Source: Frondihabitans sucicola (GTDB lineage Bacteria; Actinomycetota; Actinomycetes; Actinomycetales; Microbacteriaceae). From it: 64,000 bases of DNA. This document shows, piece after piece, positions 29,898 to 38,434 of the stretch. The DNA lies in NCBI RefSeq assembly GCF_030296615.1, contig NZ_AP027733.1:124001-188000 (forward strand), given 5' to 3'. The position numbers and the translations under genes are program-made. The notes beneath the pieces are model-generated. The model searched no databases. It worked only from the letters and a program-made list of their open reading frames with translations, and was not told where the DNA came from. Every line of letters starts with the position of its first letter. Position 1 is the stretch's first letter.

Positions 29898-29915
29898 CTT
29901 ACTGTAGCATATTGT
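29898..29915 (-). promoter_or_regulatory. Shared promoter element, CpaE-like operon
   Basis: ACAATATGCTACAGTAAG on the minus strand, -10 TACAGT. Confidence 0.7.
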
Positions 29916-29999
29916 CAACTTCTCAACTCGATCCCGACAGGTGATTCCGAGCCAGAGAGTCCAATCCGAGCCCGCATCGGGCAGACGCCAGGAGGCCGC

Positions 30000-30715
30000 A
30001 TGAGCACCGAGACGACTCACTCGATAGACGAAGGCGATGAGGCCGTCATCCTCATCGACGAGCCCGTCCAGGGCGATGTGGAGAATGAACCCGCGGCGCC
30101 CTGGACGCCCCTCTTCCGACACCCTTCGCAGGTCGCGCTTACGGCCGCCGCTATCGTCGTCGCGATCTTCGCCTCCGTGCACTCCGGCGCGCCCGCTGGT
30201 CCGCTCGGGATCGCCGCCTGGGTCACCCTCGCCGCTCCCGTCACGGTCTTGGCCCTGATCGACGCACGGGTCTACCGACTGCCCTTCGTCATCTCCGTGC
30301 CGATGTTCCTTGTCGTGTTCGCGCTCTCCGCCGTCGCGTCCTTCATCCACGGTGGCCTGGAGCAACTCGGCTGGATGGGCGTGGCATCCGGTGTGCCATT
30401 CGCCTTCGGTTTCGCGGCCTGGTGGTTCGGGAAGATGGGGCTCGGTGACGTCCCCGTCATCGCGTCGATTGGAGCCGCACTGAGCCTCGCCGGGCCCGGC
30501 ACCCTTCTGGGCGGGCTCATCTACATCCCGACCGCCGTCGCGCTCCTGCTCTACCTTGGCCTCTGGCTGCGCACGAAGCTTTCCCCCGCATCGTGGCCCA
30601 CGCACGGAACCTTCAAGGGCAAGAAGGGGCGCCATTCGGCGTCGCGCTGGCCTTCGGGGCTATCGGAGCGATGGCGTTCTGGCCATCCCTGGAGACGTTG
30701 CTCGTCAGCCTCTAG
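30000..30715 (+). CDS. pilD: Type IV prepilin peptidase, A24 family (one frameshift)
   Basis: ATG at 30000 with AGGAGG upstream. Two catalytic Asp motifs are present: LIDARVYRLP near residue 85 and GKMGLGDVP near 145 (the GxGD site). There are about six membrane segments. The N-terminal Cys-rich methylation domain of PilD is absent, as in small actinobacterial peptidases. One added G in the run 30626-30629 restores the family ending APFGVALAFGAIGA and a stop at 30713, total 238 aa. It would cut the four prepilins of this locus. Confidence 0.88.
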
Positions 30716-30722
30716 GCGGCTA

Positions 30723-30766
30723 CACGAAGAAGGCCCCGCATCCTGGGATGCGGGGCCTTCTTCGTG
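30723..30766. terminator. Bidirectional intrinsic terminator
   Basis: Perfect 21-bp inverted repeat (arms 30723-30743 and 30746-30766) between the prepilin peptidase gene and a small converging gene. Confidence 0.9.
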
Positions 30767-30775
30767 GTCGTCGAG

Positions 30776-30904
30776 CTAGCCGACGGGGAAGAGGTTCAGC
30801 GTGCCGCTGAAGCTCAGGAAGGCCACGACCCCCAAGACGACGATGAGGCCGACGAGGATGATGCCCTTTTTCTTGCTGGTGGTACCGGACTTTGCCTTTG
30901 CCAT
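30776..30904 (-). CDS. 42-residue membrane microprotein
   Basis: ATG at 30904 behind GGAGAAATC, stop at 30776. A Lys-rich N-terminus (KSKK-type, residues 3-13) precedes a single membrane helix, GIILVGLIVVLGVVAFL, and a short outside tail ending FPVG. The consensus promoter element lies about 80 nt upstream and a terminator just beyond the stop, so it is a dedicated single-gene unit. Function unknown; such microproteins often tune a larger membrane complex, and the nearest here is the pilus. Confidence 0.75.
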   Translation of the reverse strand: MAKAKSGTTSKKKGIILVGLIVVLGVVAFLSFSGTLNLFPVG

Positions 30905-30984
30905 GATTTCTCCATCCCCTGCGGGGAGTTAGATGGACCCCCGAGGGGGTGGGTCGTGGTGCGTCCGACTTTCATCGGCGCGGT

Positions 30985-31002
30985 CTTAGTGTAGCAGGTT
31001 GC
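30985..31002 (-). promoter_or_regulatory. Shared promoter element, microprotein gene
   Basis: GCAACCTGCTACACTAAG, exact consensus; gives a leader of about 75 nt. Confidence 0.85.
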
Positions 31003-31015
31003 GCGCCCGCGCGAC

Positions 31016-31438
31016 CTACTGCGGAGGGAAGTTCGTGAGCGTGTAGTAGAGGCCGCCGACCTGGTAGAGCGTCAAGGCCCCGAATACGAGGGCGCAGAGG
31101 ACCATGCCCCGAGCCGCCAGGCGCGCTCCGCGCTGAAGCTTCGGCTTCGAGGGCGAGCCAAGCGTCGTGAAGAAGTAGAGGATCGCCATGCCGAGGAGCC
31201 CCAGCGCGCCGCGAACGATCATGGCGGGGCCCCACCCGATGGTGGCGCCCAAATCCGCGAGCCAGCCATTGCCCTCAGTTGCTGAGCCGTAGACGTGGAT
31301 GACGACGTAGGTGCAGATCGCGTCGGCGATCGTTCCGGCCGCGAGAACCGCAGCGGCGATGTTGATCGTCCTTCGCCGGGGCATGGTTCGCCCTCGCCGA
31401 GATCGCTGCTTGGCGGCCGCGAGGCCGAGGTCGTCCAT
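31016..31438 (-). CDS. Three-helix membrane protein, DUF5658-like
   Basis: 140 aa from the ATG at 31438; an internal ATG at 31384 is also possible and neither has a strong ribosome site. Membrane segments lie near residues 25-48, 65-92 and 108-130. The segment ADAICTYVVIHVYGSATEGN followed by a Gly/Trp loop resembles DUF5658 proteins, whose function is unknown. It is the last gene of the dnaB operon. Confidence 0.6.
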   Translation of the reverse strand: MDDLGLAAAKQRSRRGRTMPRRRTINIAAAVLAAGTIADAICTYVVIHVYGSATEGNGWLADLGATIGWGPAMIVRGALGLLGMAILYFFTTLGSPSKPKLQRGARLAARGMVLCALVFGALTLYQVGGLYYTLTNFPPQ

Positions 31439-31450
31439 CGGAGCGGGGAA

Positions 31451-31777
31451 TCAGTCACCGGACGGCGCCTTCTTTCGTGTCGCGGTTCGAACGGCGGCGC
31501 CGGTTGCGTACATCACCGCGGTAGAGGTCATCTTCATGACCTCGCCGATGGCGACCCATGAGAAGCCTGTCGTGCGCATAGCCTTCATGACCTCGACCTG
31601 CTTCGCCTTGACGTCGGCCCGCTGTCGATCCAGATCGTCGACTTGGTCGGTGAGGTCCTTGGCCTGGGCGAGGAGCTTGTCGCGCTGAGCCGTGGCGTGC
31701 TGCTTCGCGTCGGCCGCGTTCGCGGGCTCGACGAGAGCCAGGACGGCTGTCCTGCTCGGTGCTTGCTGTGGCGTCAT
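31451..31777 (-). CDS. Coiled-coil protein with HTH-like end
   Basis: 108 aa, ATG at 31777 behind GGGAG. Residues 25-65 are a charged coiled coil (KQHATAQRDKLLAQAKDL and on), and residues 72-95 (FSWVAIGEVMKMTSTAVMY) look like a helix-turn-helix of the small WhiB-linked or transposase-like type. The C-terminus is basic. Not recognised; it lies 13 nt after dnaB and may bind DNA with it. Confidence 0.6.
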   Translation of the reverse strand: MTPQQAPSRTAVLALVEPANAADAKQHATAQRDKLLAQAKDLTDQVDDLDRQRADVKAKQVEVMKAMRTTGFSWVAIGEVMKMTSTAVMYATGAAVRTATRKKAPSGD

Positions 31778-31790
31778 TCCATTGCTCCCG

Positions 31791-33132
31791 TCAGGCGGCT
31801 GGTGCCTGCTCATGTGCCATGTCGACCATCCGCGAGAAGTGGCCCTGGAAGGCGGCGGCCACGGTCTTCGTCGGCCCATTTCGATGCTTTGCGACGATGA
31901 AGTCGACCTCGCCCGCGCGCTCGGTTTCCGTCGAGTGCATGTCCTCGCGGTGAAGGAGGATGGCGGTGTCGGCGTCCTGCTCAAGCTGACCCGACTCGCG
32001 GAGGTCGGCGAGGGCGGGACGCTTGTCGCCTCGCTGCTCCGGACCGCGGTTGAGCTGGGCGACGGCGATCACGACGAGACCGGTGGCGAGGGCGAGACGC
32101 TTGGTCAGCTTCGAGACCTCGGCCATCTCCTCCTGCCGTCCCCCACCGCGTTTGTTGATCGCGATGCAGTTGACGAGCTGGATGTAGTCGATGGCGATGA
32201 CCTTCACGCCCTCGCGGCGCTGGAGCTGTTTTGCCTTGGCCACGATGTCGGCGATGTCGGTGTCGGTGGAGTCATCGACGAAGAGCTTCGCGCCCGCGAT
32301 GCGCTGGATGGTCTGGCCGAGACGCTCCAGTTCGTTGTCTTTGAGCTTGCGGCTGTTGAGGGCGTCGAGGGTGATCTTCGCCTCGGCGGCCAAGAGCCGC
32401 TTGGCCAGCTCGGGGCCAAGCATCTCGCGGGAGAAGTACGCGCACGCCACGCCTCGCTTGATCGCGAGGTGGCTGAGGATGTTCAGCGCCATTACGGACT
32501 TGCCTGTCGCGGGTCGAGCGGCGATGAGGACGAGCTGGCCGCCTCGCATCCCGCCCCCATGAGTTCGTCGAGGTCACGGAAGCCCGTCGGGTACATCTCG
32601 ACCGCGTCGGGCTCGGTGATGTCTGTGTAGGTGGTCTGGAGGACGGATTTGAGCGTGTCGTACGACGGGGGACCGACTCGATGATCAGGTCGTCCATCTT
32701 CTTGACGTGCTCACTCATGGCCGTCTGGAACATCGACGGGTCGCCGCCGACGTACGTCATCATCTCGCCCGCTTCGGCGAGGACGTTCTTGGCGGAGCGG
32801 GATGCCCACGTGGTCCGGAGGTCGTTCAGGACGCCAGGGATGCGCGCAACGGGGGCGTTGTCGTTGATCAGCTCGGTGAGGAACTTGAGTCCGCCGACCT
32901 GCGCGAGGTCCCCGCTAGCCTCCAGCTCACGGGCGATGATGGACGTTGTGGTGCCGTCCTCGCCGTCGGCGTGCTTCTTCGCGAGAACGCTGTAGATCAG
33001 GCGGTGCGCGGTGGCCGTGAAGAAGCCGTCCTTGGCCGTCTCCATGACTGCCCGGAATCCCTCAGGCGTCCAGATGGCAGTCGCCAGAGCTATCCGCTCG
33101 TAGGCAACATTCTCATCCTGGGCCACAGACAC
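31791..33132 (-). CDS. dnaB: Replicative DNA helicase DnaB (two frameshifts)
   Basis: GTG at 33132 (SVAQDENVAYERIALATAIW). The N-terminal helical domain covers residues 1-150. The RecA-like domain has ARPATGKSVMALNI (Walker A), YFSREMLGPELAKRL, VIAIDYIQLV (Walker B) and LRESGQLEQDADTAIL, all DnaB hallmarks. Frame breaks at 32667-32671 and near 32550-32558 are repaired by one base each, giving PSYDTLKSV and a Gly-rich DELMGGGMRGG, total 447 aa. It unwinds the fork and works with the DnaG-like primase at 54-56 kb. Read from a consensus promoter element. Confidence 0.93.
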
Positions 33133-33158
33133 TCATTCCGTTCGATTCGCAGGGCATT

Positions 33159-33176
33159 CTTAGTGTAGCAGGTTGC
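33159..33176 (-). promoter_or_regulatory. Shared promoter element, dnaB operon
   Basis: GCAACCTGCTACACTAAG, exact consensus, leader about 25 nt. Confidence 0.85.
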
Positions 33177-33197
33177 TACGTGATGCCGAAACTCGCG

Positions 33198-33380
33198 TTA
33201 CGGCCCCATCTTCAGGAGGGCATGCAGCCACGCGGTGAGATGCCAGCCGAAGTGCGAGTCGAGCCATCCGGCCCCGGCGAATGCGGCAGCGGTGATGGCG
33301 ACTAGAGCGAGGACGATGCCCAGCAGCCACGGCATGGACTCTTCCCAGAAGTCCTCAGAGTCCTCTTCGGCATCAGACAT
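33198..33380 (-). CDS. Small single-pass membrane protein
   Basis: 60 aa, ATG at 33380. An acidic N-terminus (SDAEEDSEDFWEES) precedes one membrane helix, PWLLGIVLALVAITAAAF, then a Trp/His-rich amphipathic end. It diverges from the gene at 33461 and no clear promoter copy points at it, though a poor match lies near 33392-33408. Function unknown. Confidence 0.6.
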   Translation of the reverse strand: MSDAEEDSEDFWEESMPWLLGIVLALVAITAAAFAGAGWLDSHFGWHLTAWLHALLKMGP

Positions 33381-33402
33381 CGTTCACCCCGGTTTAGTAG
33401 TC

Positions 33403-33421
33403 GCAAACTGCTACCCTAAAG
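33403..33421 (+). promoter_or_regulatory. Shared promoter element, gene at 33461
   Basis: GCAAACTGCTACCCTAAAG, -10 TACCCT. Confidence 0.7.
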
Positions 33422-33460
33422 ACTAGTCGAAAGCACCGACATTCACGTAGGCAGGATTTC

Positions 33461-33847
33461 ATGGCCGGATCACCCAAGGCAGCCAGCGCTCTCAGCGAAG
33501 GGCAGCATCGCGTGTCCCTTGAATCGCAAGAAGATGTGCACCCCGGCTCGATGGGCCTCATCTCGCTCAAGATCGAGACGATGCACGGCACGGCTGGCTA
33601 CGTCTTCAGCGTCTACCCGCCCGAGATCGACCCCACCGACTTCCCGACCGGGCCGCACTACGTCATGTGGTGGGGGTCTCGCGACGTCGATGGCACGATC
33701 ATCGAGGAGCCTCACCCAGAGAACAGCTCCTACTATCTGGGCTCAGCGCTAGCCAAGCGCGCGACCGCCATCGCTCGTGGCGGTCTGGCTGGGGTCTACC
33801 ACATCGGCCGCAAGGAGCCCTCGCACGCCCGGAAGGCTGCCGCCTAG
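33461..33847 (+). CDS. Protein of unknown function
   Basis: 128 aa, ATG at 33461 with AGGA five bases upstream. Beta-rich core (GLISLKIETMHGTAGYVFSV, YVMWWGSRDVDG) and a basic C-terminus (GRKEPSHARKAAA). No membrane segment. Not recognised. Its stop shares a CTAG with the converging RNase H stop, so no terminator separates them. Confidence 0.65.
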   Translation: MAGSPKAASALSEGQHRVSLESQEDVHPGSMGLISLKIETMHGTAGYVFSVYPPEIDPTDFPTGPHYVMWWGSRDVDGTIIEEPHPENSSYYLGSALAKRATAIARGGLAGVYHIGRKEPSHARKAAA

Positions 33848-34353
33848 GCCGACAGCAGGATGGGCGCTTCTTTACCCTCGAAGAGCTGAGGCCTCGACGT
33901 CGCCTGCGCGAATCGAGACGCGATCCCCGCGTGACGGTCGGCGGCGTCATTGAGCGGGTTGCGGCCATTCGCGTGACCCTTGACCCACTCGACGTTCACC
34001 GGCGGCAGGCCGGAGTCGACTCGGATCAGGGCGAGCTGATGCAGGGCTCGCACGAGAGCGAGGTTGGCGACGTCTTTCCCCTGGGCCGTCTTCCACCCCT
34101 TGCGCTTCCAGACCGGCGCCCAGATGGTGAAGCACTTCAGGGCGTACTGGCTATCCGTCTGGATGGTGAGGTCGGCGATGTGCACGTGATCGCGGACGGC
34201 GTTCAGAAGTGCCTCCAGCTCCGCGATCTGGTTGGTGCCGCGCGGGATCGCGCCAGCTCGGTAGGTGCCGTCCTGGTTGATCCATGCCCAGCCGCTCGGC
34301 CCTCCGGGATTCTTCAGGCAGGACCCGTCGGTGGCGATGATGGTCGCGCTCAT
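33844..34353 (-). CDS. rnhA: Ribonuclease HI
   Basis: 169 aa, ATG at 34353 overlapping the SNF2 stop as ATGA. All four acidic residues of the RNase H fold are in place: TDGSCLKNPG near residue 8, IAELEALL near 43, IQTDSQYAL near 65 and DAADRHAG near 135, with the loop His in VKGHANGRNP. It removes RNA from RNA/DNA hybrids such as primers or R-loops. Tight coupling to an SNF2-type helicase suggests the two act together. Confidence 0.93.
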   Translation of the reverse strand: MSATIIATDGSCLKNPGGPSGWAWINQDGTYRAGAIPRGTNQIAELEALLNAVRDHVHIADLTIQTDSQYALKCFTIWAPVWKRKGWKTAQGKDVANLALVRALHQLALIRVDSGLPPVNVEWVKGHANGRNPLNDAADRHAGIASRFAQATSRPQLFEGKEAPILLSA

Positions 34354-36193
34354 GCTGGGATGTCCGTTTCGCTCGTGAGGTAGAGGCCCATTTCGACGCC
34401 CAGGCGCTCGATGGCGCCGGTGTCGTCGCCGTTGATGGTCTTGATGTTGCGCATGCCCTCGATCTGGCGCTTGATGACGTTCTGCTCGATCGTTCCGACC
34501 CCGAAGGGGTAGTAGGCGAGGATGCTTCGCCGTTCCGCTGGGTCCGGCCTTCGATCTGGAGGCCGCTGCGGGGTGACCAGCGAGGCTCTGCGACGAAGAG
34601 GGCGCGAGGCACGGTGTTCCCGCCGACAGCTCGCTCCCCGGCATGGAGCGAGAACGCCTCGGGTGGCGTGAAGATGATGACCTGGTGCTTTCCCTGCTGG
34701 AATGCGACGCGCTGGTCTTCGCGGTGCGGGTCGCCGCCAAGGAAGAGCGCGGGTTCGATCTTCGCGGCACGAAGGTGCTCCTCGATCGCACTGACGGTGC
34801 CGCGGTATTCGCAGTTGACCGCGACCTGCACGCCACTGTCGAGCAGCGTCTTGATGTACTCGACGCTCTGCGCGGCGCGGATGAGCCCTGCCTTCTGGCG
34901 GTAGCGAATCTGGGCGGCGCGCGCGAGTCGCTTCTTCTCGCCAACGGACATCTCCGCGCCCTTGCGCGGGATGACTCCTCGTCGGAACCCCAGGCTCGAC
35001 AGGGTCTGCTGAAACTCATCCCAGGCCAGTTCGTAAGCGGCCCGCTCGTCGGCGTCGAACTCGATTGGCACCAGGTTGCGCTGCTGCTCGGGCCAGTCTT
35101 CGGGGACGCGCCGGAGCCCCCACTGGAGAGTCCTCTCGCCGAAGAGGAGCCCGTTCATGACCTTGAGATCGCGATCGTTCGGCTCCCAGGACAGCTTGTC
35201 GTAGCGATCGACCGAGACCTTGAGTCCTCGGGCAACGCACCACTCCACGTACTCCTCGGGCGTGATGGCTCGACGCACACGCTCGCCCGATACGTACGCG
35301 AGGCCCCGATGGAGATACGCGAGCTGAGCCGGATTGGCCCCGGCGGTTGCCGACATGCGCACAACGAAAGCCGGGCTAGCCGACGCTGGATTCCCGATGA
35401 CTCGCTCGATGGCCGTTGACCGCTGAGCGACGACATTCGATACGTAGTGACTCTCGTCCGTGACGACGACATCCCAGGCGACGCGCGGGGCTCCGTCGCG
35501 TGCGTGGCTCTTATTGAGAGTCGACCGCTTCGCGTTGACCGCCTTGCCGGTCGCCTTGCTGATCTTGGCGGGAGGCTTCCAGAGCAGATTCTTCGCGGAG
35601 TCGTAGTTGATCAAGGCCCACCGCTTGCCGCCGTCGCCCATGATCTTCAGGTGCATTCGCCATGAAGCGATCACCGACAGGGGTGCGATGACCACGATGT
35701 TGCGAACTGGCATCGCCTTCAATGCGGCGATGGCGGTGACCGTCTTGCCGACGCCGGTGTCGCTGCCGATGAGGAACTCTGGCGCTCCCGCCTTGTGGGC
35801 AGCGATGACGGCATCCCGGTCCTCGACCTGATCCGGGCGAAGCGTGAAGTCGCCGGTCTGGAAGGTCGTCGAGCGGGACCCCGGGCCGACTCGGGCCAGG
35901 TCGCCCATCTGGTACTCCTCCCACGAGTACTGCGGCGCAGCGTACGGTTCCAGCTTGGCGGGCAGAGCCCGGCCCACATATGTCCAGCCGTACCCGTCGA
36001 GGTACTTCGCCCCGCCGTATGTAGCAAGTGCGCGCTCAGCGAAGGGGACCTTGAGGAGGAAGACCCGCTCACCCAGGGTCACGTCCGCTTGGGGCGGCTT
36101 CGGCGGCCCGTTGGGGGACTCGGCCCTCGTTGCGGTCGTCGACGCTGCTTTGCGCGCCACTGGCCGCCGAGTCATGGTCTTCCGAGTTGCCAT
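34350..36193 (-). CDS. SNF2-like DEAD/H helicase coupled to RNase HI (one frameshift)
   Basis: ATG at 36193 behind GGAGG. Walker A GSDTGVGKTVTAI lies near residue 145, motif II VVTDESHYVSN near 248, motif III MSATAG, and the C-terminal lobe ends in LQIEGRTQRNG (motif VI). A frame break near 34529-34535 is repaired by one base and gives YYPFGVGTIEQNVIKRQIEG, the usual end of SNF2 domains, with a stop overlapping the RNase H start; total about 614 aa. It would remodel or translocate on DNA; with RNase HI it could clear R-loops or stalled complexes. Confidence 0.85.
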
Positions 36194-36207
36194 TGTTGCC
36201 TCCGCTT

Positions 36208-36225
36208 TTTAGTATAGCTGGTTGC
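36208..36225 (-). promoter_or_regulatory. Shared promoter element, SNF2-RNase H operon
   Basis: GCAACCAGCTATACTAAA on the minus strand, -10 TATACT. Confidence 0.75.
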
Positions 36226-36339
36226 CGTATCGAGCCCGGAGTGAAATTGGGTCTCGCCGGACACAATTGGCCCGCTCAACGTGCGCCTTGCCGCGGAAGA
36301 CTTGAGGCACGCCGGTCCCCCAATTGCGAGAGGCATCCC

Positions 36340-37083
36340 ATGTGCAGAACGAGCTTGCGTCACTGCCGCGATTCGTGGTCTGAGGAGCAGAAGGCCCTTG
36401 AGAACGCGAAGAGGCGCGTCACGCGCAACGCGGCGAAGAGAGAGGCGTCGGACTCCGATGAGGCCCGTGCCAAGTACGACGCGCTGGCGGCGAAAGCGCG
36501 GGCGGAGACGGAGACGCTTCAAGCGACCATCGATGCTCGCAAGGCCGAGCACTTCGACCAGCGGGCGAAGGGCGAGGCTGAAGAGGCCTCGGGCGAGGCG
36601 CCTCAGGTCACGGCGGATGCCACCGGAGACGAAGCGCCGACGGAATCACTGACCCAGCCGCTCCCGACGACTGCGCCGGACGCCGCCACCCCTCCAGAGC
36701 GCACCCGCGCCCCGAAGAAGGCTCCGGGCGGGTCTCGTAAGTCACCTTCGACTGCCCGTCGTTCCTCGTCGCGGGGATCATCAGGCTCCGGCGGTGGACG
36801 ATCGTCTGACCCGAACGCGAAGACGACGCTCCTGGGGACTTTCCTGACCTGGTTCATCGAGGGGCGCCGTCAGGAGTCCATGCACCGCTCTCTCGAACGA
36901 GCGGGCATCCCGCACTCGTTCCAGGAGGGGTTCCTGCACGTCGCCCAGTCCGACTGGAACGAGAACACCTACAACGCTCTTCGCGCCCACGGCATCAAGG
37001 AGTTGCCGGTGAAGTGGGGCGACGATTGGTCCATGCCGCTCGGCACCTACAAGGGCCTGGTTGCCACAGAAGGCGCCGCGTGA
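36340..37083 (+). CDS. Coiled-coil protein with short C-terminal domain
   Basis: 247 aa from the ATG at 36340 with GAGAGG upstream; the open frame begins earlier but without coding signal. It starts MCRTSLRHCRDSW, then a charged coiled coil to residue 75, a Pro/Ser/Thr linker (80-165), and a C-terminal domain of about 75 residues (TTLLGTFLTWFIEGRRQESM, FQEGFLHVAQSDW). The early Cys pair recalls other MC-starting proteins in this window. Function unknown. Coupled by GTGA to a lipoprotein gene. Confidence 0.6.
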   Translation: MCRTSLRHCRDSWSEEQKALENAKRRVTRNAAKREASDSDEARAKYDALAAKARAETETLQATIDARKAEHFDQRAKGEAEEASGEAPQVTADATGDEAPTESLTQPLPTTAPDAATPPERTRAPKKAPGGSRKSPSTARRSSSRGSSGSGGGRSSDPNAKTTLLGTFLTWFIEGRRQESMHRSLERAGIPHSFQEGFLHVAQSDWNENTYNALRAHGIKELPVKWGDDWSMPLGTYKGLVATEGAA

Positions 37084-37403
37084 GGGGTCGCGCTGCCGCA
37101 GCGCTCGTGGGGGTCGCCCTGCTCGCGGGTCTGACGGGATGCTCGCTGGCGCCGCGACACCAGGTCGACCAACCCCTCACGGGCTCCGCTCTCCAGGCGA
37201 AGGTGTGCGCCGACGGCGACGGCGCTGTTCAGGCCGTCGAGCTTGGCGGAATTTCGACGCGGTGGGTAGCCAATGCCGTTGTCGACAACACCACTGCTGC
37301 CCAGCCGATTCACGACGTGGCGGCCGCCGCGGCCGCCAACCCGGACGATCCCGCAGCTCGTGATCAACTGGCCGCCTGGGTGAGGGCCACCTGCGCGAGC
37401 TGA
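37080..37403 (+). CDS. Small lipoprotein
   Basis: 107 aa; GTG at 37080 overlaps the previous stop (GTGA). Residues 1-20 are a signal peptide with lipobox LAGLTGC, so the Cys would carry lipid on the cell surface. The mature part is short, with paired Cys (KVCADG and RATCAS at the ends). Not recognised. Its partner gene encodes a coiled-coil protein. Confidence 0.75.
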   Translation: MRGRAAAALVGVALLAGLTGCSLAPRHQVDQPLTGSALQAKVCADGDGAVQAVELGGISTRWVANAVVDNTTAAQPIHDVAAAAAANPDDPAARDQLAAWVRATCAS

Positions 37404-37406
37404 GAC

Positions 37407-38351
37407 TCAGAGGTAGTTCGTCCAGGTGGCGCCGTTGGCGCGCGCCATCTGGTCCGCGTTGCGCTCCATCCCGAGCACGCTCCCGAAGTGGGCAACCGTG
37501 GCTGCGTAGCCGCCGTACTGCCGAGCCTGAATGATGTGCATGTACTCGTGGATGCACACCGACGAAACGCGCTCGACGGGGATGATCGAAAGCTGGATGT
37601 AGATCACCTGATTATCGAGATCGGTCGCACCATAGTGGCCCTGGCTGGCACCGGAGTCGTAGACGACGTTGCTGAATCCGAAACGAGCCATGACGCCCTG
37701 GCAGATGCTGCGCTTGTCCACGACGGGCGCGGCGGCTTGAACCGGCGTGGCCCCGCTAGACGCGGGAGCGGTCGACGAAACTGCGGGGCGGGTCCGCTCT
37801 GCCTTCAAGGCCGCGGCAGCACTAGCCTTCGCCGCATCGGCCCGCTGCGCCTCCTCCGCGGCTCGACGCTGTTCGACATGCCACGCGGTGACATCGATCG
37901 AGACGAGCTTGATCGTGTCGGTGGTCGATCCGTGGATGGCGACCAGGTCGGCGCCCGCACCCGTGAGCGCCTTTGTTGAGCGCTCGATTGCCTCCGGGCT
38001 ATGAGAGCCCCTCAGGAGTGGGGTCGAGTCCTGAATGGCAGCCTCGGCTGAATGGATTGCCGTCTGGGTGCTGGTGACCAGTTCTCCCAAGTGCCGTCGG
38101 TGCGTCTCGGAGGTGACCTTCGACTTGCTCGACGTCAAGGCTGCCTGCGCCAGCTCCACATCCGATCGTGCGTCTGCGATCGCCGGAGCGAGTGCTTCGA
38201 TGCCAGCGTTGATGGGCTTGATGCTCGCCGAGGCGGCGATCTCCCGGTCGACGGATGCTTGCGCATTGGCCGTCCCTGCGAAGAAGAGACCGCCTGTGAC
38301 GAGGGTGATTGCGGTGACGCGGACGAGCGGGACGAGGATGGCGGTGCGCAC
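37407..38351 (-). CDS. Secreted metallopeptidase-like protein (HExxH)
   Basis: 314 aa, GTG at 38351 with AGGAG seven bases upstream. Signal peptide at residues 1-30 (TGGLFFAGTANAQA). Residues 35-200 are a long Ala-rich coiled region. The C-terminal domain has VCIHEYMHIIQARQYGG (HExxH zinc site) and MERNADQMA with a likely third ligand. One Cys pair. It may trim the cell wall or surface proteins, for example to let a pilus or transfer channel through. It is the only gene here with a classic -35/-10 promoter overlapped by a perfect palindrome. Confidence 0.75.
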   Translation of the reverse strand: MRTAILVPLVRVTAITLVTGGLFFAGTANAQASVDREIAASASIKPINAGIEALAPAIADARSDVELAQAALTSSKSKVTSETHRRHLGELVTSTQTAIHSAEAAIQDSTPLLRGSHSPEAIERSTKALTGAGADLVAIHGSTTDTIKLVSIDVTAWHVEQRRAAEEAQRADAAKASAAAALKAERTRPAVSSTAPASSGATPVQAAAPVVDKRSICQGVMARFGFSNVVYDSGASQGHYGATDLDNQVIYIQLSIIPVERVSSVCIHEYMHIIQARQYGGYAATVAHFGSVLGMERNADQMARANGATWTNYL

Positions 38352-38402
38352 GGTGAAGCTCCTGGGTGAGACGTGTCTGGCATCACTGATTTGTGACGTG
38401 AT

Positions 38403-38433
38403 TACAGTACACGTGTACTGTAGGCTGCGTCAA
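38403..38433 (-). promoter_or_regulatory. Sigma-70-type promoter with 20-bp palindromic operator
   Basis: TTGACG (38433-38428), an 18-nt spacer and TACTGT (38409-38404). The perfect palindrome TACAGTACACGTGTACTGTA spans 38403-38422 and covers the -10, the classic place for a repressor dimer. It lacks the shared promoter element. Confidence 0.75.
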
Positions 38434-38434
38434 A

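Noticed and set aside
29914..29919. TTGACA upstream of the CpaE-like operon as a -35 box
   Set aside because: Only 6 nt separate it from the -10, far too short for a sigma-70 spacer.
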